Of a stretch of DNA of 64,000 bases, positions 25,267 to 37,169 are shown in pieces (position 1 is the first letter of the stretch; each line of letters starts with the position of its first letter). The DNA lies in NCBI RefSeq assembly GCF_029873635.1, contig NC_080423.1, positions 110,191,087 through 110,255,086 of the forward strand. Reading direction: 5' to 3'. The notes beneath the pieces are model-generated. The model was not told where the DNA came from, did no database searches, and worked only from the letters and a program-made list of their open reading frames with translations. This DNA is from Malania oleifera (taxonomy: Eukaryota; Streptophyta; Magnoliopsida; Santalales; Ximeniaceae). Position numbers and translations under genes: made by a program.

Positions 25267-27087
25267 TGTAACGACCCGAATTTAAATTAAATTTAAATAA
25301 TAAAGAAAGGGAAATGGAAACCGAAAACAGAAGGAAGCAGTCGACTTCGTCGATGAACGCGAATCGACGACATTGAACTTTGGAAGGATTAAGAAAAGGG
25401 GATCAGCAGGGCTTCGTCGATGAATACAGGGAATTCGTTGATGAATGACTGAATTTCGTCGACGAAGAAATACCGAGAGGGGGTTTTGAGCCGACTGAAT
25501 TTCGTCGACGAAATTAATGAGAATTCGTCGACGAAGGACGGGCTCGTCGACGAAATTCCCTGTCTAAAAATTCGAAAATCCAAGATTTTTAAGCTTCTTT
25601 AAGAAGCTAACTCTCTCCCTCTCTCTCTCCTCTTCGGTTTTCTCCCTCTCTCTCTCTCTCTCTCTTTGATTTTGGCCCCACCAGTCGCCAGATCGAAGAT
25701 TTGAGGCTACCACGACGCTCCTGGCGAAGTTTTCTACAAGTTTGCTGGAGCGGATCATTAGGGAAACGAAGTTGGAAATCATCCCTAAGTTGAAGTAAGA
25801 CTTTATACTCAATATTTGGATTTGTGACAGTTGAGAAAAAGGTTATACACGTTGAAATATTAAAATTTAATACTGGGGGTTTTCAGTTTCAGGGTTTTGG
25901 TAAGGGAATCCCTCAGGTGTTAGACTTGAATACTTTTGGGTAAAAAACTTTCTACTCAATATTTGGGTTTTTGATAGTTGAGGGAAGTATTATATGCTTA
26001 GAAATACTGAACTTTACTACTGGGAATTTCCATTTTCAGGGTGTTGAGTTGGGAATCCTGTGGGTGCGGGAAAGATTTCTTAGGGGCTTTGCAAGAATCA
26101 GGTAAGGGGATAAACTAAGTTAGTTTTTTTGAAAATTGTATGAATATATTTATAGCACTCATTTTCAGGAAAATACATATGTTTATATATATGATTTATA
26201 GTTGAGAAAACCCTGTTGAAAATGATGATATGTTGAATACGTGGAAAACTTGTTTAGTGTGGCATGAGTATAAAATGTATGAGAAACTGTTTTCTGGGAA
26301 TGTAATTATAATATGGGTTTTTATGATGTAAAATCGGCGTACAGGCAGAGATATTTTTATATATATGTGATTTGCCGGTATAATATGGGTTTTTATGATG
26401 TAAAATCGGCGTACAGGCTGAGATATTTTTATATATATGTGATTTGCTGGTGTACGGTCCGTACTATGTGGATATGTTTGCCGGCGTACGGGCCATGCTA
26501 TGTGGATGAGATTTGCCAGTGTGCGGGCTGTGCTATGTGATTTGCCGACGTATAGGCCGTGCTATGATAAAATGTGTAATACCGGCGTACGGGCCGATGA
26601 TTTTCATAATACACGTATATATGTGAAATGATATGATTGATGTGAAAATAAATGATATGAGATATCTATGTATCACAGTTTTAGTATATGTTATATGATA
26701 TCAGAACCTGGTTGGCTTGATCTAGGCTAGCACTTGCACGGTACCATTGCTATGTGTCCATGGTCTTCATGATCATGATATCTGTGTTAATGCCGCTGTA
26801 CGGAGTGGTGTGAGATTGGATGGTCGATGTGGTTATTTTCAAGAAGTGTGTTGTTATCGCCCCTGGTGTATGGACCAGTTTGGGTAGACCCATCGGACCT
26901 ACAAACTAGACTATTGACTTGGCAGTAATCGGCTAATCATTGTCAGGTCCCGCCTTCGAGCCACACAACCCAGTCATGTGAGGGTAATACATGACAACAA
27001 CCAGCTAACCTACCAGGATTGTTTTATGTTATTATTATGATATGAGATGAGATATGCTTATGAAATGCAATATGTTTTGCCATGTTT

Positions 27088-27124
<37 letters not shown>

Positions 27125-27618
27125 TTCCCAGATTTGATAAATAGTACTGAATATGTTGTATATGGTATATGTAGAACACTGAATACTCATGTTGTCACAC
27201 ACTAGTATTAGTTTATTTCCTTTACTGAGAGGTGTCTCACCCCTAAATCATATTAACTTTTTAGGAGCCCCGGATAGGAGAGTTCAAAAAGTCCCGCTAA
27301 TATAGTACGGTCTATCTGCCCTTTTTAAAGGGTAAGTTTTGTAGGGAATGTTAGATTTTGTGGGAATGTCCCTAGTTATGATTTTGGGATGTATATATGG
27401 AAATATTGTGGATTATAGCAACTCTGGTATATTGTAATATATGGTATTGAGATGTATATTATTGTATAATTTCTGCTGTTAGGGCCTCTACTGTATGTTT
27501 TGATTTATCCTTGGTACCCACAGGTCCAGGTGGATAGTGACCTGCTGAGCTGGAATGTGGTATTGTTTTTATGATGATATTATAATAAAAAAATTGTGAA
27601 AATGAGCAGGTCGTGACA
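25267..27618 (+). mobile_element. Solo LTR, TGTAACG-type Ty3/gypsy family (probable Tekay-like)
   Basis: Copy A2. Starts TGTAACGACCCG, ends GGTCGTGACA, flanked by an exact 5-bp duplication CGTTC (25262-25266 and 27619-27623). It carries TTCGTCGACGAA-type palindromes (25340-25560), a CT tract, a tandem 72-bp duplication (from 26308 and 26380) followed by GGCGTACGGGCCG units to about 26600, and the conserved ACTGAGAGGTGTCTCACCCC block (about 27223). The part at 26700-27010 is nearly identical to 34310-34620 in copy B, so the two are close relatives. Confidence 0.75.
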
Positions 27619-29054
27619 CGTTCGGTCGACCGGGCATGATTTGAACTAAAAGTTTGGTCGACCAGACATGGTGTCCCAAAGGTGATTTTTCTTTTCTTCA
27701 CGATTTGGTCAATCGGGAGCTTTTGAACTGAGTAGTTTAGTCGACTTGAGCGCTGAGTTCTCCCACGTGTGAACTTGGTCGACCAGGTGGTTGGCATACA
27801 ATTTAGGTTCGGTCGACCGTATGGTCAAATAGTTGACTCAAAGGGAGTTCGGTCAACCGGGTGAGAATGAACTGACAAGTTCGGTCAATTGGGCAATAGT
27901 CAAACTGTTGACCCGACCTCGGTTCGATCAACCGAGAGATATTGTACTTGAGCAGTACGGTCGACCGAACATGCAACTTAAGTGCATTTCTGTTCAATTT
28001 AATTTCGCAATCACCATTTCCTCATGACCATATATATATGTACATGTGTGAGTGTCCTAGGCTCATTTTAAGTCTTTTTGAGTACACCGAAACAATCCAG
28101 CGTCGGTCGACCGCCCTGTGGTCATTTGGTTTCCCTATGGTCATTTGAACTTATCTACCCTATTATGCATGAAATGCATTAATTATTACAGACCATATAA
28201 GATTACAAACCCAAATGATAAAATAAAAACATAATACAACTTGAAATATAAATCAATCTTCATGCTTGACTCCTTTGCAATTCCATGGAATACACCGAAT
28301 ATGCTCGTTCAGGTGCTCTTACGGCTTCCACCTCTCATCTGTCAATCGTGCTTAAAAACATACACCTGTTTATACACTTGGTACACAGATGAGATACTGT
28401 GATTTGTCATAATTAAAACAGGAGACAGACTCAAAAAGTCAACACAAGCAGAGAAGAACCTCAGGAGAGAGTTGCAGGGGCTTTTGGCGATCAACAATCA
28501 GTGATTGATGATAAATGTTTCACACGAATCAGCGTATTTGATGCCAAAAATATTGTATATTCAAAGGAAAAATAGGAATCTCGAGTTTGCAAAGATTCAA
28601 ACTTGGTAGATTTTTTTTTTTTTTTTTGGATTTTATATATCAAGATAGAATGAAGCAAACAACAGAGATTCAGAACTCCAATTGGCATCAGCGTCATCGT
28701 CTTGTCGTAGATCTGGATTTTCCGGCTATAGGGGACTCGGATTCGTGCAACCTTTCTTCAAAGGATCGTTGTTGCCGCTCGGCAATGGCGCCTGCACCTC
28801 CTTGCCAGATTAATGATGCGGAGGCTACGATGGCGAGAGCTGGTCGTGCGTTCGTGCACGAGCGGCGAACAAGGCTCTTATACCATATTAAATCTGTAGT
28901 TAATTCTACAGAGAATAATTTCTATTTTCCTCACTTCTTTTACTTTGAAAAATATACATTTAAATAGAGAATTTCTAATCCCATTTTGGTAATACAAATA
29001 TCACAGCATTAATGGGCATTTACATCTCCAGCTATCTTTCCTAAATCATTTTCT

Positions 29055-29835
29055 CACAGCTTATGCCAACAAGAATCTGTTCAATCAAATAATTGCTCAA
29101 CAAATAAAAAAATTGCTTAGCAGATAGAATTTGTTCAATCAAAGAACTATTTAGTAGATAAAAAAAACTGCTCATTAGATAAAATCTGCTCCATCAAAGA
29201 CTTGCTTAATTAGTAGATAAAAGAACTACTCAACAGATAGAATCTGCTCGGTCAAAAAACTGCTCAGCAAATAGAATTTGTTTGATTGAAGAATTGTTCA
29301 ACAAATAAAAGAATTAGTTGTCCCCACGGCATGGCGTGATGGAAAGGCATCAACAAATAAGAAGGAGCATCGGAGGTTCAATTCCAGGTAGGTACACTCC
29401 CGGAGCAAGCGGTACTTGTGGATGGTGAAAGTTTACTCTGTGAGCCAGTGGGGACCGTGGATGGTGAGAGTTTACTTTGTGAGCCAGCGGAGATCGTGGA
29501 TGGTGAGAGTTCTTTGTGAGCCAGTAGGAACCATGGATAGTAATGGAGATGTGTCCCGGGAGTCGGGTTGGCTGAATGTCCAACTGATGCATAGAAGCCG
29601 TGTCCGCATATGAATTTTACCCTGATCAACGAGACCTAAGGGCGGAGGACGCTGATCCGTAGGTTTGGTGTCGCACCAAGAGGTCCGAAGGGTTCGTTGG
29701 TAGCTGGAGTTCCTACGAAATAAAAATAAAAGAACTAGTTAATAGATAAAAAAAAAAAGGTTGCTCAGCAAATTGAATATGTTTGATCAAAAAGTTCCAT
29801 AGCATATAAAAGAGCTGCTCAATACCCTGAGTCCT
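29055..29835. repeat. Minisatellite in the copia remnant's end region, split by a SINE
   Basis: Words like CAGATAGAATCTGCTC, AATCAAAGAACT and TAGATAAAAGAACTGCTC recur about six times between 29055 and 29317 with a period of about 50 bp, and again at 29735-29835 after the SINE. The array probably belongs to the copia LTR. Confidence 0.5.
29318..29723 (+). mobile_element. tRNA-related SINE with internal triple repeat
   Basis: Polymerase III promoter boxes are visible: an A-box-like TGGCGTGATGG (29332-29342) and a B box GGTTCAATTCC (29375-29385), at normal spacing. The element is flanked by a 15-bp duplication with one mismatch, AAATAAAAGAATTAG (29303-29317) and AAATAAAAGAACTAG (29724-29738). 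Downstream of the boxes a unit of about 39 bp (GTGGATGGTGAGAGTTTACT plus TTGTGAGCCAG) occurs about three times (29415-29525). The 3' part includes CGAGACCTAAGGGCGGAGG. The family is not recognised. The flanking array is itself AT-rich and repetitive, so part of the duplication could be native. Confidence 0.7.
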
Positions 29836-30431
29836 CTCAGCCTCTTTTACCTAATTCTTAGCAGGTGGTCGGGGTTGTGGTCTATCAAGTCAACATGATC
29901 AATTCTTGGCTATAATAATTTTTTTTGGCAAGCATTATTGATTTTGAAGCTAAAATAAATATAAAAAAAGTTATCATTCCTAGATTTGGTGCAAATTTTG
30001 AACGAAGGGTAAAATTTAGGTCAGCTGTCACATTTTGGTTTCTTTCATTTATTTTTATTTTTAAATTTTTTTTATGGGTAAGCTTGATGATTAGGAAAAA
30101 GTAAAGTCACATTCTTTGTCATGTAAAGCTGACATTTTATAATTTATTCATATGTTTCTTACTTTTCAAGGCATTGCATTATTTAGACATATGAACACTT
30201 TAGCATAAAGCTATACAAAAAGGTGCAAAGCTAGAGAGAGAGCAGAACTTAAGGAAGGTACAAAAAATTTAAAACTAAAAAGAGAAACTTTTGTCATCAC
30301 CATACATCACAAGATGTCATTTTAAATCATTTTAATATATTTATATAATAATTGTTTAGGAGCATAGATTTCGAATCTTAAATTTAAATTTAAGTAGATT
30401 TGAACAAATTTTGATATAATTTTATATTATA

Positions 30432-30565
30432 TTTTATTTAAATCTAATACAAATTCAAATTCAAATCCAAACATAGGATAAATATATAATTTTTTTTTCA
30501 AAAAAAATTATATATTTATCCTATGTTTGGATTTGAATTTGAATTTGTATTAGATTTAAATAAAA
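30432..30565. repeat. Near-perfect palindrome, arms about 66 bp, almost no loop
   Basis: The left arm (30432-30498), starting TTTTATTTAAATCTAATAC, is repeated as its reverse complement in the right arm (30500-30565), ending GTATTAGATTTAAATAAAA, with about one base between. AATTCAAATTCAAATCCAAA in the left arm pairs with TTTGGATTTGAATTTGAATT in the right. A weaker second inversion follows at 30598-30700. It could be the core of a fold-back element. Confidence 0.85.
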
Positions 30566-30902
30566 AAAATTATTCAGTGTTTAAAACAATGAATATTAGG
30601 ATTTGAATTTGAATTTATGTAAATTTGAATAAAATGTAATATAAAATTAGATTATTTTTTTTAAAAAAATTACATAAATTTAAATTCAAATTTTAAAATT
30701 TTTCCTTTGAAATTTAGAGTAAATATCCTTAATTAGTGAAAGAAGAAAAACATTTGATAATTTCATTTTTATTTGTTTCAGAATTATATCTTAAATATAT
30801 ATCTTAGCTAATATATACTAGTCGGTACACGTGCATTGTAAATAAAATAATTATTGTGTGTATGCATACTGATATTTGTTTTGAATAAAATAAATAATCG
30901 AT

Positions 30903-31233
30903 GAATAGAAAAAGACACTCACCTCTTCTAGGTTTTGGCAAAAAAATAAGAATCTTTCTTAAAATCTTGAAAATTCGACTAACCTCCCGTAAAAGTTCAA
31001 AAATATCACAAACCTTCTCTAACATCTGTCGAAAAGACACAAACCTTCCCTCTAAAGACTTATTTTTCTTTAACAAAATACAAGAAGAGGTTTCTGTCTT
31101 TTTGTCAAACTTCAAAAGAGATTTTTGAAATTCTTAAAATCATTTGAGAGGTCCTTAAAATTTTTGAAACCATAGGATAAGTTAGTGTATTTTTGTCAAA
31201 TTTCAGAGGAGGTCGCTGTCTTTTTGTCCTATT
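30903..31233. mobile_element. Fold-back MITE-like element, family M1, copy 3
   Basis: Left end AGAAAAAGACACTCACCTC and right end CTGTCTTTTTGTCCTATT are inverted repeats. Internal CTAACCTCCCGT and AGAGGAGGTCGCTG words lie in opposite arms. About 330 bp, AT-rich, non-coding. Confidence 0.6.
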
Positions 31234-31779
31234 AATTAGCATACGATTTCTATATAAAAAATCTAATAAAAGATAACAAGGTACGAAGGACCATATTTTA
31301 TTAAGTACAATCAATAATTAACTTGTAATTACTATTAACACAGATATATTGCAATTAAAGTACGATACTACAATTTAATATTAGGGACAACAACTAAAAC
31401 CTTATAAATGCCTTTATATCATATGCAATCTTAATGATGGTCTTACCTAAAAAAAATGGTGTTTTGTATTGTCTTTTATATTTAAAAAATCTAGTAAAAG
31501 CTAAACATGAAAATTAATCCTTCAAATTTTTGACACAATTGTGACTTTGCACAATCATGTAATAAAAGAAAAAGAAAAAATTGTACTACCTTTAGTACGA
31601 CAAAAGTCATTTTTTTTTTTTTTTAGACACGAGCAGAAAACAAGTTTAGACTTAAAAAGAAATCATACGGTAAAGTTACGAACAAAGTATGGATGCCATG
31701 AAGTATGATTGAAGCTCGAGTACAAGGTGTCTTATAGAATGCTTCGGATTTAAGAAATTCAATATCTTTTTATTATTAT

Positions 31780-31950
31780 TATTTTTTGAAATGATAATAT
31801 CCGAAACCCTTTAGACATTCGACTAATTCACTGGGATAATAAACCTATTTCTCGACCTTTCTCCATTTAAATATTAAGATATTATTTCAAATGAAAAACT
31901 GTAATTCCTAAGACTCGAATTTTGGTCATTTAACTTAAGAGAGCTTTAAG
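31780..31950 (+). repeat. Dispersed repeat, pair member with 2980-3130
   Basis: It shares the same order of words as the copy near 3 kb, with many base changes. Family and ends are not known. Confidence 0.45.
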
Positions 31951-32825
31951 TTTACTATGTAAGTTATGTTTATTATTATTACTCTTACGATTACGCGTTT
32001 AGTCTAGACTCGAGATAACAAATGATTATTTATTTTTATTTTTTGGAAAAGAAAGCAATATGAAAAAGTAAAATTAAGTAGTCAATGTGTTTGTGTCAAA
32101 GGCTCAAAGCTCAAATCACACGCTACTTTGACCTTTGAATGTTTAGAGTTGCTTTTACTAACTTCCATTAGCTGCTAATATTTAATTCACTCAATGACTT
32201 TAATTCCTCCTCTTTCTGTCTCTCTCAATTTTCCTTTTTTTTTTCCCCCCCAAATTTTCTCTTTTTACCCACAACTATGCTATCAATTTTTATTTTTTTT
32301 TTCAAAGAAAGAATTGAAAAGAACTTTTATTTTTTTAAGAATTGAAAAATATCTTGTTTCAATTTTTTTAATAGAAAGAAGTGAAAATAATTTCTATTTT
32401 TTATTTTATTCTTGTAAGAATTGAAAAATACCTTGTTTTAATTTTTTTCAACATTTATATGAAAATTTTGTAAAAAAAAAGAATTTTTTTTATTTAATAC
32501 ATGTGTTGAAAATTTGAAATATAGTTTTTCTAGTAAAATTTTTTACTTCACAAATCAAAAATAAAAATACTTTTCGCAATTGAATGTGTCCTATTTTTCT
32601 AGAACGACGTATTTTGAATTTTCAATCTTTGGATGAGGGTGGCTGGTCTAATTAAGCATGTTTTTGCACTAATTAATTTTTATAAACTTTTTTGATAAAA
32701 TTTTCCAACCATCCAGCTCACATTTAAAAAACTATTTTACCAAAACCTATTATCCTACTCCTTAATCAACATTATTTTACTTCTAATTTTTATATTAATA
32801 TGTCTCTATAAATTTTTAAAAGTTA

Positions 32826-33113
32826 TGTTGACCTTATAGGTAATGCCTGGTTTTGATAATGACAAATATCTATTGCATCTAATGCATACTTGAGGTTATG
32901 TGCAGGTATTCAAATTGACAGATCATAATGATTGCACAAAGAGAGATTGAATGTAGTAACCGGGAAAAATAATAATAATAATAAAATTTAATTTAAAAAA
33001 AATATAATAATAATAAAATAATAAAATAAATAAAATAATTAAATTAACAAGTAAAATGAATAGTATGATAAGGAACAAATATATATATATATATATATAA
33101 ATATTAAAGCATG

Positions 33114-33148
<35 letters not shown>

Positions 33149-36100
33149 ATATATATCTATATATAAAATAACACAAGCTTCTTTAAGAAGTTTTGAAAGT
33201 AAAATCCAAATTGAATTAGATTTTTTTGGTGGGTGTGAGTTCATTCTTTCTCTCTCTCTCTCTTTTCTCCCTCTCTCCTACGACTCTCTCTCTCTTCGAT
33301 TCCGGGCTAGTTTTACGCCGAATCGACAAACCGAAACCACCACGACGCTCCTGGCGAAGTTCTCTACAAGTCTGCCGGAGTGGATCGTCAGGGAAACGAA
33401 GTTGGATTTCATCCCAAATCCAAGGTAAGGCTTTATATTCAATATTTAGATTTTTGGCAGTTGAAGAAAGTGATATACGCGTAAAAATACTAAACTTTAA
33501 TACTGAAATTTTCAATTCCAAGGTGTTGATTAGGAACGTTGGGAATCATCCCTAAGTTGAGGTAAGACTTTTTAAGTCGAATTTGACTTAGTGGTAGTTA
33601 TAGAAAATGTTATACGTACGAAAATACTAAACTTTAATTCTGCGAGTTTTCATTGTCAGGGTGTTGAGTTGAGAACCTTGTGGGTACGGGGAAGATTTAC
33701 TTAGGGGCTTTTCAGGAATCAAGTAAGGGGATAAATTAAGCTAGTTTTGTTTTGAGAAAATGTATGTATATATATGTAGCATCTGGTTTTAGGAAAAATA
33801 AATATATTTATATATATGATTTATATTTGGAAAAATACTATTTAAATGATGATATGTTGAATACGTAGAAAATTTGTTTAGTGTGGCATGAGTATAAAAA
33901 TGTTGTGAAATACTGTTTTTTTTTGGAATGGGGACGATATGGATTTCTATGATGGAAAACCGGCGTACGGGCCGAGATATTTTTATATGTATATGTGATT
34001 TGTCGGCGTATGGGCCGTGCTATGTGGATGAGATTTGCCGGCGTACGGGCCGTGCTATGTGATTTGCCAGCGTACAGGCTATGCTATGTGATTTGCCGGT
34101 GTACGAGCCGTGCTATGTGGTTTGCCAGCGTACGGGCTGTGCTATGTGATTTGCCGCCGTACGGGCCGAGTTATGATAAAATGTGTAATACCGGCGTACG
34201 GGCCGATGATTTTCATAATACACGTATATATGTGAAATGATATGATTGATGTGAAAATAAATGATATGAGATATTTATGTATCACGGTTTTAGTATATGT
34301 ATATGATATCAGAACCTGGTTGGCTTGGTCTAGGCTAGCACTTGCACGGTATCGTTGCTATGTGTCCATGGTCCTCGTGATCATGATATCTGTGTTAACG
34401 CCGTTGTACGGAGTGGTGTGAGATTGGATGGTCGATGTGGTTATTTTCAAGAAGTGTGCTGTTATCGCCCCTGGTGTACGGACCAGTCTGGGTAGACCCA
34501 TCGGACCTACAGACCACTGTTTGACTTGGCAGTGGTCGGCCAACCATTGTCAGGTCCCACCTTCGGGCCACACAACCCAGTCATGTGGGGGTAATACATG
34601 ACAACAGCCAGCTAACCTACCAGGATTGTTTTATGTTATTATTAGTGTATGAGATGAGATATGTTTATGAAAATGCAGTATATTCTGCTATGTGTTGATA
34701 TGCATATGTTTTCCCATATTTGATAAACAGTATTGAATATGTTATGTATGGTATATGTAGAACACAGAATACTCATGTTACCACACACTGGTATTAGTTT
34801 ATTTCCCTTACTGAGAGGTGTCTCACCCCTAAATCTTATACATTTTTCAGGAGCCCCTGATAGGAGAGCAGGAAAAGCCCCGCTGATCTAGATCAGTTGT
34901 TTGCCCTCTTTGGAAGGGTAAGTTTTTGGTAGGGATAGTTAGGTTTTGTGGGGATTGTCCCTAGATTTCATTTTTGAGATGTATATACTGTGAGATAGAA
35001 ATTGTAGTGACTCTGGTATGTGTTATGCACATTATGATAAGATGTATATGATTTTATACTTTCTGCTGCGTAGGCTTCTGCTGTATGTTTTGTTATATCC
35101 CTGGTGCCCACGGGCCCAGATGGATTGTGACCTGCTGAGTTGGAATGTATGATGTGATGATAATTTATTTATATATAAAAAAAAAATGTGAAAAAGGAGT
35201 AGGTCGTTACATTGAAGATGAAGACCCAATTTATATGTTGTATTTTATTTCATTATTATTGAAAGGGTGTGTAATAGTAAGTAGGGTTTGGTTTGTAATA
35301 ATCGCATACACATCACCTGCATGATCTAATAAGTAAGTTTAAACCAAAAATGACCTAGAAAGGACCCTAGGACACTCGCTCATTCACTTATATGTGTTAG
35401 TCATTTGAATAGGGGTGATTGTTGGATGGAATAGGACTGAAGTGCACTAAATGTGCACACTCGGTCAACCAGCATTCCATGTACAATTTGCCCCCAGTCA
35501 ATTGACCAAGGATCGGGTCAACAAGTTGACCACAGCCCGGTTGACCGAACTCTGACAGTTCATTTGACCCCGGTCGATCGCAGTCCCCATGAGTCAACTA
35601 TATTGACTTCTTAGTCGACCGAAAAGAAAAAACATTGCAGCGCCCTAGTTGATTGAGTTCCCATGTGCCAGAACTCAGCGGTCTGGTCGACCGACTGGCT
35701 CAGTTCAAAATGGTCCCGGTCGACCGAATCTTGCAAAATTAAAAAAACGCCTTTGGAATTATAAGTCCAGTCGACCGAACGAGCAGTTCATTTTAGTCCC
35801 GGTCGACCAAGCCTCAAGAACTTCGGTCAACCGAACTTGTCCTGGTGGATCGGTGCTCTCGGGTTGCTCTAAATTTTTTACCGCGGTTAACTTTGTTAAT
35901 TGGGGTTAATTTAATTAAATAATATTAAATCTTTTCTAATAATTTCACTTGTGTCCTTAATGGTTATAATTCAGGAGAAGTCTATATATACTCCTTCATT
36001 TGGAATGATTAGTAACTTGATTAGAAAATTTGATTAAAAATTCTCTCTCAATTTCAAAATTCATACTACTCATTTCTAAGCTTTAAACACTCATTCTTAC

Positions 36101-37169
36101 CTTCTCTTATTACTTTGTAAGTTTGATTTGAGTATTGATTGCTCAAAAGGTTTGCTTTCCCAAGGTGTGTGATTGATTGATACGTTTGAAAGCAAAATCT
36201 TAAGTATTCTTAGGGGACTTTGTTAATAAGTCTCTCGACTTCTTTTGATCTTCTGAGATTACATATCCATTACATTATCTTGAGAAACTTGTATATTATT
36301 TTGGTTGCAAAATCTTTTCAAAATAATTTTCAAATATCTATTGTGTTTTATCTTGAAAAATATTTGAAGAGATATTTGTTTATGAGGTGAAAATCTTTAC
36401 TACAATATTCTTTGAGCTACATCATCTGTTGAACACAAAGATTGAATCTCTTTTTGTAAACCAAATTTATACGTTGCTTGAACTTTATATGATTGAGAAA
36501 ATTTGCTAGTTGAAATATATGAAGTTTGACTGACATCTTCGTTTGAGCATTTAGATTGAACATCTTGTGATACAAAGATCATACTGGTTTGCACTCTCAC
36601 GTACTGATTGCATCGATTGCATATATATTTGAGAGTTGATATATTAAACCACATTGAACTTACTTATTACATCATTTGATGGTATATGTGATTGCACGTA
36701 ACTGGGTACATATCTGTTTTACATGAAAGAATAATCACTATACCAATATCATTGTTGTAAAATTTGAGTGTTTCTAGGCGTGGCCTGAGGGGACGGTAAT
36801 CTAGCCCAATAAGGATTGATTGTAAAGTTTGAGGTCAGCCTGTGCTAATTGACTTGATTTGTTTAGATGCCGCTCCACCCGTTTAAGTGAGCAAGTATCG
36901 TGGTAATCCTTGTACTTGTTAACCAATGTGGGGACGTAGGTAATTGGCTGAACATCAATAACATTTTTGCGTATTACCCTTCCTTTACTGCTTTCTAGTG
37001 CATGTGTTGCTAATTAAATTGCTCTATTTAATTTTTGGTACGTATTTACATTACATGCACTAGATTGACCATAGGGTTGTGAATGTACTGCTGTTAGAAG
37101 ATTTACCTAAGGTTTAAATTTTAAAAGTACCAATTCACCTCTCTTCTTGGGATCACGGTAAAGCTAACA
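32826..37169 (+). mobile_element. Solo LTR, copia, probable SIRE/Maximus, carrying one nested LTR
   Basis: Copy B. Starts TGTTGACCTTATAGG followed by GTTTTGATAATGACAAA and ends GGTAAAGCTAACA, flanked by an exact 5-bp duplication AGTTA (32821-32825 and 37170-37174). Own sequence is about 2.1 kb (32826-32951 and 35212-37169). A GGTCGACC-type array (35460-35850) lies upstream of a TATA-like CTATATATACTCC (about 35980-35992). The CCGCTCCACCCGTTTAAGTG block (about 36871) marks the 3' region. No internal region remains. Confidence 0.75.
32952..35211 (+). mobile_element. Solo LTR, TGTAACG-type Ty3/gypsy family (probable Tekay-like)
   Basis: Copy B1. Starts TGTAGTAACCGG, ends GGTCGTTACA, flanked by an exact 5-bp duplication TTGAA (32947-32951 and 35212-35216). 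The first 200 bp are AT-rich and lack the GTCGAC palindromes of A1 and A2. Then come a CT tract, intron-border-like blocks, a GGCGTACGGGCCGTGCTATG minisatellite (33957-34205) and the ACTGAGAGGTGTCTCACCCC block (about 34810). It is nested 126 bp inside the host LTR. Confidence 0.75.

Larger units (their letters stand above)
21899..28444 (-). mobile_element. Solo LTR, copia, probable SIRE/Maximus, carrying two nested LTRs
   Basis: Copy A. Ends TGTTGG...GTCAACA, flanked by CAAGT (21894-21898) and CAAGC (28445-28449), a near-perfect 5-bp target duplication. Read on the minus strand it starts TGTTGACTTTTTGAG and ends in CCCCCTCTTGAGAATACACT plus a short tail, the pattern of this LTR class. Its own sequence is about 2.1 kb: 21899-22842, 24893-25266 and 27619-28444. 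A GGTCGACC-type array lies at 27619-27965 and continues at about 25220-25262. No internal region remains. It sits in the copia remnant, so it is younger than that. Confidence 0.7.
20353..29840 (-). mobile_element. Ty1/copia retrotransposon remnant, broken and interrupted
   Basis: The minus strand encodes parts of a copia polyprotein: a protease-like DSGATNHM stretch (about 21320-21400), a pre-integrase segment (about 20986-21267) and an integrase core (20353-20946, with CNACILAKSH, DLWGPSP and SDNGGEY-type motifs). Reverse transcriptase is absent. A SIRE-like solo LTR with two nested LTRs (21899-28444) splits it. The plus-strand word GCTCTTATACCA at 28874-28885 is close to the complement of a copia primer-binding site, so LTR sequence probably starts near 28886 and runs right. 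Its right end is unresolved, so 29840 is approximate. The element looks old and has many breaks. Confidence 0.75.
29840..32825. other. Intergenic, AT-rich, no gene seen
   Basis: It contains a long palindrome (30432-30565), an M1 MITE-like element (30903-31233), a dispersed repeat (31780-31950) and poly-T/poly-A runs. Short ORFs here (for example 32194-32424) are low-complexity Phe/Ser reading of T-rich DNA and are not supported as genes. Confidence 0.6.

Noticed and set aside
28587-28967. 126-aa ORF on the plus strand
   Set aside because: It runs through the leader and LTR border of the copia remnant against the element's direction; no recognisable domain.
29350-29629. ORFs with repeated HHPRSPLAHKV-like units
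   Set aside because: The repeats are the tandem units of the SINE read on the other strand; non-coding.
33111-33555. Overlapping ORFs of about 100 aa on both strands
   Set aside because: They lie in the CT-rich leader part of a solo LTR; Ser/Leu/Arg-rich reading of CT repeats, with no conserved protein.
33957-34205. CRISPR-like spacing of short repeats
   Set aside because: Units are contiguous and degenerate, inside an LTR of a plant genome; no spacers and no cas genes.
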